From: Bacteroidota bacterium
GTDB lineage: Bacteria > Bacteroidota > Bacteroidia > B-17B0 > Aurantibacillaceae
Reading direction: 5' to 3'
DNA length: 64,000 nt
Assembly: GCA_013697245.1 (NCBI GenBank)
Contig: JACCXH010000062.1
Coordinates: forward strand, 62,001-126,000
Numbering within the stretch: position 1 is the first letter of the stretch; each line of letters starts with the position of its first letter. A model generated the notes under the pieces. It was given only the letters and a program-made list of their open reading frames with translations. It did not search any database and was not told the DNA's origin. Below are positions 1-9,010 of the stretch, in pieces. A program made the position numbers and the translations under genes.

Positions 1-210
1 AAAGATATTAAGGTTAGGCAAGGTTTGGAAAAAGAAGCGTCTAAAAAAATAATGAAGGATATTAAAGACAGTAAACTAAAAGTTACTGCTCAAATAATGG
101 ATGAGATCATTCGCGTAAGCGCAAAAAAAATTGACGATCTGCAGGCTGTAATTGCACTTTGTCGTAAAGGAGATTATGAGGTGCCACTGCAATTTATAAA
201 TATGAAATAA
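1..210 (+). CDS. yajQ: YajQ family nucleotide-binding protein, 3' end only
   Basis: The reading frame is open from the first base of the window and ends at TAA 208-210, giving the last 69 residues. The C-terminus reads like the end of YajQ/DUF520 proteins: an EKEASKKIMKDIKDSKLKV stretch, then IRVSAKKIDDLQAVIALCR, and the closing PLQFINMK, which matches the family ending PLQFxNxx. YajQ proteins are small cytoplasmic proteins with two ferredoxin-like folds, reported to bind nucleic acid or cyclic di-GMP. The N-terminal part lies outside the window, so completeness cannot be judged. Confidence 0.88.
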   Translation, partial: KDIKVRQGLEKEASKKIMKDIKDSKLKVTAQIMDEIIRVSAKKIDDLQAVIALCRKGDYEVPLQFINMK

Positions 211-240
211 ATATTAAATGAAAATTTGTAAATTTATAGT

Positions 241-429
241 ATGTTTAAATTAGACCGAACAACTCATTCATCAGGAAAGATCACAGATTTCAAAAAAGAG
301 TCTGATAATTATAAACATATGACCTTACAACAAATTGGAGAGGTTTTCTCTTACTTACAAAGTGTAGCTTATAATTATCCAATAGATAAACCATTAAAAA
401 TGGATAAAACAATTTTTTCGGTTCGCTAA
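241..429 (+). CDS. Small protein paired with a nucleotidyltransferase (putative toxin-antitoxin partner)
   Basis: 62 residues, starting MFKLDRT and ending MDKTIFSVR. From memory, Bacteroidota genomes often carry small proteins with this start and end directly upstream of a nucleotidyltransferase like the next gene. The stop is one base before the ATG of the downstream gene, so the two are almost certainly co-translated. There is no signal peptide or membrane segment; the body is polar and probably helical. The biochemical role is not established. By position and size it could be the antitoxin or regulatory partner of a minimal-nucleotidyltransferase system, which is inference. Confidence 0.7.
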   Translation: MFKLDRTTHSSGKITDFKKESDNYKHMTLQQIGEVFSYLQSVAYNYPIDKPLKMDKTIFSVR

Positions 430-430
430 A

Positions 431-898
431 ATGGGCAATGTTTTTAATGAAGATTTCCAGGATTTTTTAAAGTCCATTAATCATTCAAAAGTAAAATATG
501 TACTGGTGGGAGGTTACTCTGTTATTTTTCATGGGTTTCCCAGAACTACAGGTGATCTGGACATTTTCGTAGAAGTATCAAAAGAAAATTATTTAAAAAT
601 AAAACAAGCTTTTTTTGAATTTGGTCTTTCAATGTTTGATATGACTGAAGAAAATTTTTTATTGAATAAAGATCTGACAGTTTTTTCATTCGGCAGATCC
701 CCTGTTTCTATTGAAATTTTAAAAAAGATCTCTGGACTAAGCTTTGAAGAAGTTTATCAAAATGCTATAGATACTGAAATAGAAAATATACCTTTAAAAA
801 TAATAAATCTGAAAGATTTGATTAAAAATAAAAAAACAAGCGGCAGAGCAAAAGACATAAACGATATAGAGAATTTAGATAATGATAATCAGAAGTAA
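431..898 (+). CDS. Nucleotidyltransferase (DUF6036/MNT-like) of a two-gene cassette
   Basis: 155 residues. Near residues 22-45 the signature VGGYSVIFHGFPRTTGDLDIF contains the glycine pair and the D-x-D metal site of the polymerase-beta nucleotidyltransferase fold. A basic C-terminal segment (LIKNKKTSGRAKDINDIENL) follows and is typical of DUF6036 proteins. Such enzymes transfer a nucleotide to a protein or RNA target, and several relatives are toxins or antitoxins. It follows the 62-residue partner gene by one base, and its last 17 bases overlap the start of the GHMP kinase gene in another frame. The target cannot be deduced from sequence. Confidence 0.82.
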   Translation: MGNVFNEDFQDFLKSINHSKVKYVLVGGYSVIFHGFPRTTGDLDIFVEVSKENYLKIKQAFFEFGLSMFDMTEENFLLNKDLTVFSFGRSPVSIEILKKISGLSFEEVYQNAIDTEIENIPLKIINLKDLIKNKKTSGRAKDINDIENLDNDNQK

Positions 899-1913
899 AG
901 CACCATTAAGAATAGGATTAGCGGGAGGGGGAACAGATGTTAGTCCTTATGCTGATATATACGGTGGCGCAATCTTAAATGCCACTATTGATCTTTATGC
1001 CTACGCTTCATTAGAGCCATTAACCAATGGCAAAATAGAATTCTGTTACGATGGCACCGACCGTTGTATTATTTTAGAAAGTAAAAAAGAATTAGAATTG
1101 GTTGAAGGATTTGAATTATTTATTGGGGTTTATAACCGTTTGGTAAAACAATTTAACCTCGACAAATTATCCTTTCGTTTAACATCATATATTGAAGCGC
1201 CGCAGGGTTCAGGCCTTGGAACCTCTTCTACCATTGTAGTTTCGTTAATAGGGGCTTTTGTGGAATGGCTAAAATTACCGCTTGCAAAATATGATATTGC
1301 ACATTTAGCTTATGAAATAGAACGCGTTGATCTTGGTATGAGTGGTGGCAGACAAGATCAATATGCTGCAACATTTGGTGGCATAAATTACATGGAGTTT
1401 TTAAGTAACGATCGTGTTATCGTTAATCCATTGCATTTAAAAGATGAGATCGTAAATGAATTAGAATTTAATTTGTTGTTATACTTTACAGCTACGCAAC
1501 GTTTGTCTGCAACAATTATAAATGAGCAGGTGCAAAATGTAAAAGATAAAAATGAAAAGTCGGTAGATGCCATGCATAATTTAAAAGAACAGGCGCATCA
1601 AATGAAAGACAGTTTATTACGTGGCGAAATAAATAAAATTGGCGAGATCTTAAATTTTGGTTGGAAAAACAAAAAGGCAATGGCTAACTCTATCAGCAAT
1701 CCTTTGATAGATAATATCTACGACACAGCATTAAAGAATGGCGCTACAGGTGGAAAGATCTCCGGTGCTGGCGGCGGCGGCTTTATGTTCTTTTTATGCC
1801 CCGGTGTTACAAAAGTAAAAGTGGCAAAATCGCTTGAAGTACTTGGCGGAAAAGTACAATCATTTAAATTTACAAAAGAAGGTTTAGTAACCTGGACAAT
1901 CTTAGAAAATTAA
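882..1913 (+). CDS. GHMP-family sugar kinase (heptose-7-phosphate kinase-like)
   Basis: 343 residues. The N-terminus [20 protein letters not shown] is the opening of the HddA-like branch of GHMP kinases. The phosphate-binding motif [13 protein letters not shown] is at about residues 105-117, and the C-terminal glycine-rich motif [15 protein letters not shown] at about 287-301. The branch phosphorylates sugars such as D-glycero-D-manno-heptose 7-phosphate at C1 on the way to nucleotide-activated heptose. Exact substrate cannot be assigned. The start at 882 overlaps the preceding gene by 17 bases and is well placed because conserved sequence begins at residue 3. purC follows after 10 bases. No other heptose gene is in the window. 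Confidence 0.88.
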   Translation: MIIRSKAPLRIGLAGGGTDVSPYADIYGGAILNATIDLYAYASLEPLTNGKIEFCYDGTDRCIILESKKELELVEGFELFIGVYNRLVKQFNLDKLSFRLTSYIEAPQGSGLGTSSTIVVSLIGAFVEWLKLPLAKYDIAHLAYEIERVDLGMSGGRQDQYAATFGGINYMEFLSNDRVIVNPLHLKDEIVNELEFNLLLYFTATQRLSATIINEQVQNVKDKNEKSVDAMHNLKEQAHQMKDSLLRGEINKIGEILNFGWKNKKAMANSISNPLIDNIYDTALKNGATGGKISGAGGGGFMFFLCPGVTKVKVAKSLEVLGGKVQSFKFTKEGLVTWTILEN

Positions 1914-1923
1914 AAATAGTAAT

Positions 1924-2880
1924 ATGGAAACTATGAACAGTATTAAAACATTAGATGCAACAAATTTTAAATTCGATAACCAAACAGCTTATTACAAAGG
2001 TAAAGTGCGAGATGTGTATACCATTGGCAGCTCTTTGTTGGTAATGATCGCCAGCGATCGCATCAGTGCATTTGATGTTGTGTTGCCAAGAGGTATTCCA
2101 TATAAAGGACAAGTATTAAATCAAATTGCCGCGCATTTTTTAGAAGCAACAAAAGATATTATTCCTAATTGGTTAATTTCTTCGCCACATTCGCACGTTA
2201 GTGTTGGTAAGATGTGCCAGCCATTTAAAGTAGAAATGGTTGTGCGTGGTTATTTGGCCGGACATGCTGCCAGAACATACACAAGCGGTCTAAGAACTTT
2301 ATGCGGTGTTACTTTACCCGAAGGATTAAAAGAGAACGATAAATTACCTCAACCTATCATTACTCCTACTACCAAAGCATCCGAAGGACATGATGAAGAT
2401 ATTAGTCGCGAAGAAATTATTAAACAAGGCATCGTTAGCAAAGAACATTATGAGCAATTAGAAAAATACACGCTGGCATTATATGCACGCGGCCAAGAAA
2501 TTGCCAATAAAATGGGTTTGATACTAGTAGATACAAAATATGAATTTGGTTTATACAATGGACAAATCACGTTGATGGATGAAATTCATACGCCGGATTC
2601 ATCACGTTATTTTTATCAGGAAGGATATACTGAACGTCAACAAAAAGGCGAAGAACAAAAACAGTTAAGTAAAGAGTTTGTAAGAAGATGGTTAATTGAG
2701 AATGGTTTTCAGGGCAAAGAAGGTCAAACAATTCCTAAAATGAGTGATGAATGGATAACTGAAATTAGCAACCGTTACATTGAATTATACGAAAAAGTAA
2801 CCGGCAAAACCTTTGTTAAAGCCAACTACAACAACATGTTAGCCGATATTGAAAATTCAATTAAAAATGAGCTAAAATAA
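1924..2880 (+). CDS. purC: Phosphoribosylaminoimidazole-succinocarboxamide synthase
   Basis: 318 residues. SAICAR synthase joins aspartate to CAIR with ATP in purine synthesis. Visible motifs are [13 protein letters not shown] near residue 21, [16 protein letters not shown] near 44-59, [14 protein letters not shown] around 109-122, and [15 protein letters not shown] around 146-160, which carry ATP- and CAIR-binding residues. The length is that of the long form found in Bacteroidota and yeast rather than the roughly 240-residue Escherichia coli form. An alternative start four codons in (1936) is possible. It probably shares a transcript with the kinase gene 10 bases upstream. Confidence 0.96.
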   Translation: METMNSIKTLDATNFKFDNQTAYYKGKVRDVYTIGSSLLVMIASDRISAFDVVLPRGIPYKGQVLNQIAAHFLEATKDIIPNWLISSPHSHVSVGKMCQPFKVEMVVRGYLAGHAARTYTSGLRTLCGVTLPEGLKENDKLPQPIITPTTKASEGHDEDISREEIIKQGIVSKEHYEQLEKYTLALYARGQEIANKMGLILVDTKYEFGLYNGQITLMDEIHTPDSSRYFYQEGYTERQQKGEEQKQLSKEFVRRWLIENGFQGKEGQTIPKMSDEWITEISNRYIELYEKVTGKTFVKANYNNMLADIENSIKNELK

Positions 2881-2913
2881 TCTTAACTTTACAACATCAA
2901 TTAAACAAGCAGA

Positions 2914-4173
2914 ATGAAAGATATTTTCGAAAAAATTAAAGCGAATTTAGGTCCTATTGGCGAGCACGCAAAAGAATCTCACGGTTATTTTACATTTCCA
3001 AAATTAACAGGCGATATTAATCCTCATATGGATTTTCGCGGGAAAAAATTATTGAACTGGAGCTTAAACAATTATTTAGGATTAGCAAATCATCCCGAAG
3101 TTAGACAAGCAGATATAGAAGGTGCAACAAAATTTGGTTTAGCAGCTCCAATGGGCGCCCGTATGATGAGTGGCAACTCTGATTACCATGAAGAGTTAGA
3201 AAGAGGTTTATCAAAATTAGTTCAAAAAGAAGATACCATACTTTGTAATTTTGGTTACCAGGCAATGGTTTCTGCAATTGATGCTATTGTTGACCGTCAC
3301 GATGTAATTGTTTACGATGCCGAAAGCCATGCCTGTATTTTAGATGGTGTGCGTTTACACATGGGCAAACGTTATGTTTTTAAACACAATGATATTGAAG
3401 ATTTTGAAAAACAAATGGTTCGCGCCACTAAATTGGCCGAAACTACCGGAGGTGCTATTTTAGTAATTACCGAAGGTGTTTTTGGTATGCGTGGCGACCA
3501 AGGAAAATTGAAAGAGATAATTGATATGAAAAAGAAATTCTCTTTCCGTTTATTTGTTGATGATGCGCATGGTATTGGCACTATGGGTCCTAAAGGAGGT
3601 GGTACCGGTGAAGCGCAAGGCTGCAACGATGGCATTGATATTTATTTTGGAACCTTTGCAAAATCCTTTGCTTTAATTGGCGGCTTTATTTCTTCTTCAA
3701 AAGAGATCATTACTTTTTTACGTTACAATATGCGTTCCCAGATTTTTGCTAAATCGCTGCCAATGCCATTGGTTTATGGGTTATTAAAACGTTTGGAATT
3801 ATTAAATAAACATCCTGAATACCGTACTAAATTGTGGGAGATTGCTAACAGCCTTCAAAAAGGTTTAGTGGACGCCGGATTTAATATTGGTGATACAAAT
3901 ACTATGGTAACACCGGTTTATATGAACGGCTCTATTCCTGAAGCAACAAACATGGTGATCGATCTTCGCGAAAATTTCGGGATATTCTGTTCAATGGTTG
4001 TATATCCCGTTATTCCAAAAGGTATGATCATTTTACGTTTAATTCCAACATCAACGCATACTCAAGAAGATGTAAAATATACAATCGAATCTTTCAGTAA
4101 AATAAAAGATAAATTATACGGCGGGGTTTATAAAGCAGATAAGATCCGTGATGGGTTTTCTCAGGCGTTATAA
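2914..4173 (+). CDS. Alpha-oxoamine synthase, PLP-dependent (serine palmitoyltransferase-like)
   Basis: 419 residues, fold-type I PLP enzyme. The cofactor lysine lies in GTFAKSFALIGGF at about residue 250, the aspartate-histidine pair in LFVDDAHGIG near 214-222, and the substrate-side motif GARMMSGNSDYHEELE near 81-96. The family condenses an amino acid with an acyl-CoA. The branch with MGARMMSG is common in Bacteroidota and is usually annotated as serine palmitoyltransferase or KBL/BioF-like, so a sphingolipid role is likely but not proven. No bioB, bioD or tdh lies beside it, which argues mildly against biotin or threonine catabolism. A hairpin terminator follows. Confidence 0.85.
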   Translation: MKDIFEKIKANLGPIGEHAKESHGYFTFPKLTGDINPHMDFRGKKLLNWSLNNYLGLANHPEVRQADIEGATKFGLAAPMGARMMSGNSDYHEELERGLSKLVQKEDTILCNFGYQAMVSAIDAIVDRHDVIVYDAESHACILDGVRLHMGKRYVFKHNDIEDFEKQMVRATKLAETTGGAILVITEGVFGMRGDQGKLKEIIDMKKKFSFRLFVDDAHGIGTMGPKGGGTGEAQGCNDGIDIYFGTFAKSFALIGGFISSSKEIITFLRYNMRSQIFAKSLPMPLVYGLLKRLELLNKHPEYRTKLWEIANSLQKGLVDAGFNIGDTNTMVTPVYMNGSIPEATNMVIDLRENFGIFCSMVVYPVIPKGMIILRLIPTSTHTQEDVKYTIESFSKIKDKLYGGVYKADKIRDGFSQAL

Positions 4174-4198
4174 TAATTGTAGAGCAAAATTTAGTACT

Positions 4199-4233
4199 GA
4201 TCCCAATCTTAACTGGTTGGGATCTTTTGTTTT
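4199..4233 (+). terminator. Rho-independent terminator after the PLP-enzyme gene
   Basis: Perfect 8-bp stem GATCCCAA (4199-4206) with TTGGGATC (4217-4224), 10-base loop, then a T-rich tract. It lies 26 bases after the stop of the preceding gene and separates it from the unknown membrane-protein gene. Confidence 0.85.
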
Positions 4234-4282
4234 ATGAATTTACGAAATAATTATTACTTTCATTTAAAATTACAAAAACTGT

Positions 4283-5017
4283 ATGAGTGAAAATATTATA
4301 AAAGGTCCCATCTCTAATACTCATTATAAAAAAGCGTTTGATGAGGATGGCATCGAATATAAAAGCTATGATTTCACGCTGGATGGAAAAAAATTTAATT
4401 GCAAAGTTCCCAGGCTTGAGCATTTAAGTGATGGTGAGATAATGATTGTTGAATATAAAAAAACCGACAATGCATACGAAATGGTATCCGGCTTGCATAT
4501 TGATCGTAATTATAAATGGGGCAATGCATCTGCCTTAAAAGCACATAAGAACGAAGCTGATGGCCTTAACATTGTTGAAGGCAAAATAATTGAAAAGCAA
4601 GTAATGAGAAAAGTGAGGTCGTCCTCTGACAATAATACTACCACTAAGTCAAATTTTAATATCGTACTGGAAAACACAAATTTTACCGTACCCGGTTATA
4701 TTGGTGAAAAATTAAAGCGTGATGATCTTGTAACTGCTGTTGTAAGTGAAAACTATGCTTCAATTATTTACAATAGAACTACCCATAAATGTTATGGCGT
4801 TAAGTATCCCTACTACATTGCCTTTATTTTAGCCGCAATAGTTTTACCACTTGTTATTTTTTATTTACAATCTATTAGTAACCATACATTTGTAAGGCCA
4901 ACTGCTTTCATTGTTGTTTTCGATGTGTTTTTTGCGTTCGCAGCGCTTATTAATTTTATTAGCTATCGCCAAAGCAACATCATTAAACGTTTTTTAAACA
5001 AACATTTAAATAAATAG
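4283..5017 (+). CDS. Membrane-anchored protein of unknown function
   Basis: 244 residues, not recognised. The first 160 residues are polar and soluble-looking, with a lysine-rich central part and a run of serine, asparagine and threonine near residue 114. Two hydrophobic segments follow, about residues 174-195 (YYIAFILAAIVLPLVIFYLQ) and 208-227 (AFIVVFDVFFAFAALINFIS), and a basic tail ends the protein. The likely layout is a cytoplasmic domain on a C-terminal helical hairpin. There is no signal peptide. It stands between a terminator and mutS, 84 bases from the latter, so it may be a single-gene unit. Confidence 0.75.
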   Translation: MSENIIKGPISNTHYKKAFDEDGIEYKSYDFTLDGKKFNCKVPRLEHLSDGEIMIVEYKKTDNAYEMVSGLHIDRNYKWGNASALKAHKNEADGLNIVEGKIIEKQVMRKVRSSSDNNTTTKSNFNIVLENTNFTVPGYIGEKLKRDDLVTAVVSENYASIIYNRTTHKCYGVKYPYYIAFILAAIVLPLVIFYLQSISNHTFVRPTAFIVVFDVFFAFAALINFISYRQSNIIKRFLNKHLNK

Positions 5018-5101
5018 TAATAGATCTCCTTTCTATTAACAATTTTGTCCGGCCTGTTAAAAAGTAAGTGCCGGAAATAGCTTATGGATATTGTATCTTA
5101 G

Positions 5102-7744
5102 ATGTCCGCTATGGCAAAATCAGAAGACAAAGAAACCCCTTTAATGAAACAATATAATGCTATCAAGGCTAAATACCCTGATGCAATTTTATTATTTCGT
5201 GTAGGCGATTTTTATGAAACATTTGGAGAGGATGCTATTAAAGCTTCTAAGATCTTAGGTATTACTTTAACCAAACGCGCTAATGGTCAAGCCTCGCATA
5301 TTGAGTTAGCCGGTTTTCCGCATCATTCGGTAGATTCGTATTTACCAAAATTAGTACGTGCAGGATATCGCGTTGCAATTTGCGATCAGTTAGAAGATCC
5401 TAAAACCGTTAAAGGCATTGTAAAACGTGGTATTACGGAGTTGGTAACACCGGGGGTAAGTTTTAATGATAAGATATTAAATCACCAACAAAATAATTTT
5501 TTAGCATCCATCCATTTTGATAAAGACCAGGGAGGCCTTGCCCTTTGCGATGTTTCAACCGGTGAGTTTTTGGTGGCACAAGGTTCTATTACTTATTTAG
5601 AAAAATTAATTCAAAATTTTAAACCCAACGAATTATTATTCGAGAAAAATAAACGTAATAATTTAAACGAACTTTTAGGCGATCGTTTTTATTCTTTTGG
5701 TTTGGATGATTGGGCCTTTACTTACGATTTTGGTTACGAAAGTTTAACCAAACATTTTGAGACCAACTCGGTAAAAGGTTTTGGTATCGAGGGTCAAAAC
5801 CTTTCTATTTGTGCCTGTGGCGCTATTTTACATTATTTAGGCGAGACCAAACACGATAAATTAAAACACATAAATAAGATCAGTCGTATTGATGAAGATC
5901 AATATGTTTGGTTGGATAAATTCACGATTCGCAATTTAGAATTGTACAATTCCAATAACGAAAATGGAAAAAGTTTAATTGATGTAATTGATAAAACGGT
6001 TAGTCCGATGGGCTCACGTTTATTAAAACGTTGGTTAGCTTTACCGCTAAAAAATGTTGATGCGATAAAAGAAAGACAAGCTGCTGTAGAATATTTTGTG
6101 AAGAATATTGAAAACCGTTATGAAGTAGCATCGCTTTTAAAAGAAGTGGGTGATCTTGAAAGGTTAATTTCTAAAGTGGCTGCATTACGCACCAATCCAA
6201 GAGAATTGGTGCATTTAAAAAAATCGTTATTGATCATTAGCGAGATCAAAGAAAAAATCGCTTCATCAAAAAATCCTACACTTCAAAAAATAGCTGATCA
6301 ATTAAATCCTTGTCATTTAATTTCCGAACGTTTACAAAATGAGTTGAACGAAGATGCACCGGTAAATATTTTAAAAGGCAATGCTATTAATAAAGGTATT
6401 AATGCAGAGTTGGATGAATTAAGAAGTATTGCTTTTAGTGGAAAAGATTATTTGTTGCAGATACAACAACGCGAAGTGGAGAAGACAGGCATCACCTCTT
6501 TAAAAGTAGCGTATAATTCTGTTTTTGGGTATTATTTAGAAGTAACGCACTTACATAAAGATAAAGTGCCTGCAGAATGGATCCGTAAGCAAACGCTTAC
6601 AACTGCAGAACGTTATATTACACCGGAACTAAAAATTTACGAAGAGAAAATACTTGGGGCCGAAGATAAGATCATGGCTTTAGAGCAGCAATTATTTGAA
6701 GCTTTAGTGCGTGATATTGGTGATTATCTTTTACCCATACAATTAAATGCTTCTTTACTTGCCAAGCTGGATGTGCTTTGCGGCTTTGCAACATTAGCAT
6801 CAGAAAATAATTACAATAGGCCTGAGATAACAGAAGATCACGCTTTAAATATAGTTGAAGGCAGGCATCCGGTTATTGAAAAACAATTACCCGTAGGCGT
6901 TGAATACGTTACTAATAATGTTTTTTTGGATAATGACAGTTGCCAAATAATGATGATAACAGGTCCAAACATGAGTGGTAAATCTGCATTGTTACGGCAA
7001 ACAGCTTTAATCGTTTTGTTAGCACAAATAGGAAGTTTTGTACCGGCTGATGCGGCTACCCTAGGGATCATAGATAAAATTTTTACGCGTGTTGGTGCAA
7101 CTGATAATATAAGTTCGGGCGAATCTACCTTTATGGTGGAGATGAATGAAACTGCAAGTATCTTAAATAATTTAAGCGATAGGAGTTTAATTTTACTGGA
7201 TGAAATAGGTAGAGGAACCTCTACATACGATGGTATATCTATTGCCTGGAGCATTGCAGAATATATTCATAACCAGCCAAAGAACAGGGCTAAAACTTTA
7301 TTTGCAACACATTATCATGAGCTAAATGATATGACAACTTTTTTTCCGCGTATAAAGAATTTTAATGTTTCGGTAAAAGAAAGTGGTAACAAAATTATTT
7401 TTTTACGGAAGTTAGCCGAAGGCGGAAGCGAACATAGTTTTGGTATACATGTGGCGCGTATGGCCGGAATGCCAAAATTTGTTGTAGAGCGTGCCAACGA
7501 GATCTTAAAAAAATTAGAGAAAGAACATGAATTTGAATTTGCGGATAGTGAAGAAATGGTAATGAATGGCCGTGAAAAAACGAATCCAAAAAAATCGAGC
7601 GACATGCAATTAAGTTTTTTTCAGTTGAACGATCCTTTGCTACAACAAATAAAAGAAGATATTTTAAGGACAGACATCAATACCTTAACTCCTGTTGAGG
7701 CCTTGTTAAAACTGAACGAAATAAAGAAATTAGTAGGAGGTTGA
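5102..7744 (+). CDS. mutS: DNA mismatch repair ATPase MutS
   Basis: 880 residues, normal MutS1 length. MutS binds mismatches as a dimer and recruits MutL. The mismatch-reading Phe-x-Glu is in [12 protein letters not shown] near residues 36-47. The core and clamp domains follow, then the ATPase: Walker [15 protein letters not shown] near 619-632, the [11 protein letters not shown] signature near 675-685, Walker [17 protein letters not shown] near 697-712, and the ATHYHEL histidine loop near 735-741. The C-terminal part is charged and ends with a helical dimerisation region. A second in-frame ATG three codons in (5111) is an equally plausible start. The gene is intact. Confidence 0.97.
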   Translation: MSAMAKSEDKETPLMKQYNAIKAKYPDAILLFRVGDFYETFGEDAIKASKILGITLTKRANGQASHIELAGFPHHSVDSYLPKLVRAGYRVAICDQLEDPKTVKGIVKRGITELVTPGVSFNDKILNHQQNNFLASIHFDKDQGGLALCDVSTGEFLVAQGSITYLEKLIQNFKPNELLFEKNKRNNLNELLGDRFYSFGLDDWAFTYDFGYESLTKHFETNSVKGFGIEGQNLSICACGAILHYLGETKHDKLKHINKISRIDEDQYVWLDKFTIRNLELYNSNNENGKSLIDVIDKTVSPMGSRLLKRWLALPLKNVDAIKERQAAVEYFVKNIENRYEVASLLKEVGDLERLISKVAALRTNPRELVHLKKSLLIISEIKEKIASSKNPTLQKIADQLNPCHLISERLQNELNEDAPVNILKGNAINKGINAELDELRSIAFSGKDYLLQIQQREVEKTGITSLKVAYNSVFGYYLEVTHLHKDKVPAEWIRKQTLTTAERYITPELKIYEEKILGAEDKIMALEQQLFEALVRDIGDYLLPIQLNASLLAKLDVLCGFATLASENNYNRPEITEDHALNIVEGRHPVIEKQLPVGVEYVTNNVFLDNDSCQIMMITGPNMSGKSALLRQTALIVLLAQIGSFVPADAATLGIIDKIFTRVGATDNISSGESTFMVEMNETASILNNLSDRSLILLDEIGRGTSTYDGISIAWSIAEYIHNQPKNRAKTLFATHYHELNDMTTFFPRIKNFNVSVKESGNKIIFLRKLAEGGSEHSFGIHVARMAGMPKFVVERANEILKKLEKEHEFEFADSEEMVMNGREKTNPKKSSDMQLSFFQLNDPLLQQIKEDILRTDINTLTPVEALLKLNEIKKLVGG

Positions 7745-7779
7745 TCTTTGCTTTATTTTATCAATTACCAAAAAAAAAT

Positions 7780-7809
7780 TTTGCGAAATAAAAATTATCA
7801 GTACATTTG
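7780..7809 (+). promoter_or_regulatory. Bacteroidota-type promoter for tRNA-Gly
   Basis: TTTG at 7780-7783 and TACATTTG at 7802-7809 match the -33 TTTG and -7 TAnnTTTG elements used by the Bacteroidota primary sigma factor, with an 18-base spacer. Transcription would start about 15 bases before the tRNA. Confidence 0.7.
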
Positions 7810-7829
7810 CACTCCCTAAAAGGGAAAAA

Positions 7830-7902
7830 GCGAAAGTAGCTCAGTTGGTAGAGCGTAACCTTGCCAAGGTTAAGGTCGCGGGTTCGAGACCCGTCTTTCG
7901 CT
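7830..7902 (+). tRNA. tRNA-Gly (anticodon GCC)
   Basis: Complete cloverleaf, 73 bases. Acceptor GCGAAAG pairs with CTTTCGC, with discriminator T. The D arm is GCTC/GAGC, the anticodon arm TAACC-TTGCCAA-GGTTA has GCC at the decoding position, and the T arm contains GGTTCGAGACC. CCA is not encoded, as is common in this phylum. Confidence 0.97.
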
Positions 7903-7927
7903 CAAAGAGATGAAGCTTCAACCTAAA

Positions 7928-7957
7928 TCCCTCTCCAAAGGAGAGGGACTTTTTTTA
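7928..7957 (+). terminator. Terminator after tRNA-Gly
   Basis: Nine-base-pair stem TCCCTCTCC (7928-7936) with GGAGAGGGA (7940-7948), three-base loop, then C and a run of T. It separates the two tRNA genes. The tRNA-Leu gene begins about 25 bases later and may depend on read-through or on its own weak promoter. Confidence 0.8.
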
Positions 7958-7980
7958 GGCCAGGTTCTCTAAGCCCCCTT

Positions 7981-8064
7981 GCCTGGGTGGTGGAATTGGT
8001 AGACACGCAGGACTTAAAATCCTGTATCTTCACGGATGTACGGGTTCAAGTCCCGTCCCGGGTA
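7981..8064 (+). tRNA. tRNA-Leu (anticodon TAA)
   Basis: 84 bases with a long variable arm (GTATCTTCACGGATGTA region), the class II layout expected for leucine. The acceptor GCCTGGG pairs with CCCGGGT through G-C and G-T pairs, with discriminator A. The anticodon loop CTTAAAA places TAA at the decoding position. The T arm contains GGTTCAAGTCC. CCA is not encoded. Confidence 0.96.
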
Positions 8065-8066
8065 CT

Positions 8067-8094
8067 AAAGCAGAGAGTTTTCTCTGCTTTTTTT
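8067..8094 (+). terminator. Terminator after tRNA-Leu
   Basis: Ten-base-pair stem AAAGCAGAGA (8067-8076) with TCTCTGCTTT (8081-8090), four-base loop, T-run to 8094. It begins two bases after the tRNA discriminator. Confidence 0.85.
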
Positions 8095-8213
8095 ATTATT
8101 ACGCTGCCATTCTGTTTAAAACTATAGAATTACACAGAAAAGTGGTATTTTTTACATCTTAAACAAACGCGTTTAATTAGTTGATTTTCAGTTATTTAAA
8201 AACATACGGTTCT

Positions 8214-8244
8214 ATTGTTAATTTAAAAAAAAATTGTATCATTG
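8214..8244 (+). promoter_or_regulatory. Candidate promoter for the outer-membrane barrel pair
   Basis: ATTG (8214-8217), a 19-base spacer, then TATCATTG (8237-8244). Compared with TTTG/TAnnTTTG this has one mismatch in each element at the standard spacing. The predicted leader before the ATG at 8307 is about 55 bases and AT-rich. The rest of 8095-8306 shows no gene. Confidence 0.4.
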
Positions 8245-8306
8245 TATGTTAATAAAATTAAAAAGGGGGTTTTTCTCTATTTAATTTATTTTATAATTAT
8301 TTTGAT

Positions 8307-8984
8307 ATGAAACTTTTTAGAACATCGTTACTTTGCTTATTCTTATTATCGTTAACATCTAATGTTAATGCACAGGGAGGCGGAAAAAAAACATCTCCAA
8401 TTAAACGTTTTTTTAAGAAAACGCCTTTTACTTTTAATCTTGGTGGTCACGTTGTAGATGATGATGGAAAGCCATTTACTCAATTATTTAATGCAGCTAA
8501 TTCATGGAACTTTTTACCCTACCCTACACGTTTAGCCGTTGATGGTTATTTTCAAAAAGGCTGGAGTTTCCAGTTAGAATTTGCGTATACTCAATTTAAA
8601 ACCGGTAAAGAAGTGAATGATGTTAAACTTACATCGGGAGGTACTTTTTTCTCAGTAGACGGACATGTAAAATACGATCTTAACGAATTGATTGGCGATA
8701 CACATTGGTTTGATCCATATGTGGCCGGTGGTTATGGCTATACTATGAGAACAGTTGCTGCAAATCATAATTGTCCTACTGCCAATTTAGGTTTAGGTTT
8801 TAATATCTGGATTTATCAAAATTTGGGTTTTAATGCGCAATCCATGGCGAAATTTGCGATGCTGCAAGGCACCTCAAATTACCTACATCATTCCGTTGGC
8901 ATTGTATACAGGTTTGAATACGGGATGGGTAACCGTCCGGGTAAATTAGGAAGACGCTATACCTTCTTAAAAACTATAAAATAA
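8307..8984 (+). CDS. Outer-membrane beta-barrel protein (OmpA N-terminal-domain-like)
   Basis: 225 residues. A signal peptide of about 22 residues ends in NVNA-Q. The rest alternates short hydrophobic strands with turns and resembles the N-terminal eight-stranded barrel of Bacteroidota OmpA-family proteins: WNFLPYPTRLAVDGYFQKG, then WFDPYVAGGYGYT, then NLGLGFNIWIYQNLGFNAQS, and YLHHSVGIVYRF as the last strand. The C-terminal OmpA peptidoglycan-binding domain is missing, so it would be a free barrel. A paralogue follows 26 bases downstream and probably shares the transcript. The function is not known; a structural or small-pore role is possible. Confidence 0.8.
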   Translation: MKLFRTSLLCLFLLSLTSNVNAQGGGKKTSPIKRFFKKTPFTFNLGGHVVDDDGKPFTQLFNAANSWNFLPYPTRLAVDGYFQKGWSFQLEFAYTQFKTGKEVNDVKLTSGGTFFSVDGHVKYDLNELIGDTHWFDPYVAGGYGYTMRTVAANHNCPTANLGLGFNIWIYQNLGFNAQSMAKFAMLQGTSNYLHHSVGIVYRFEYGMGNRPGKLGRRYTFLKTIK

Positions 8985-9010
8985 TTATCTTGCTATATTA
9001 ATATAAAAAA

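Noticed and set aside
5049-5074. CCGGC/GCCGG inverted repeat upstream of mutS
   Set aside because: Only five pairs around a 16-base loop and no T-run, so it does not qualify as a terminator.
6838-7254. Minus-strand open frame of 138 codons inside mutS
   Set aside because: It lies antisense to the intact MutS ATPase region; its sequence has no domain features and reflects codon structure of the real gene.
7780-8094. tRNA pair as a genomic-island attachment site
   Set aside because: No duplicated tRNA 3' end, integrase or mobile gene is present in the surrounding sequence.
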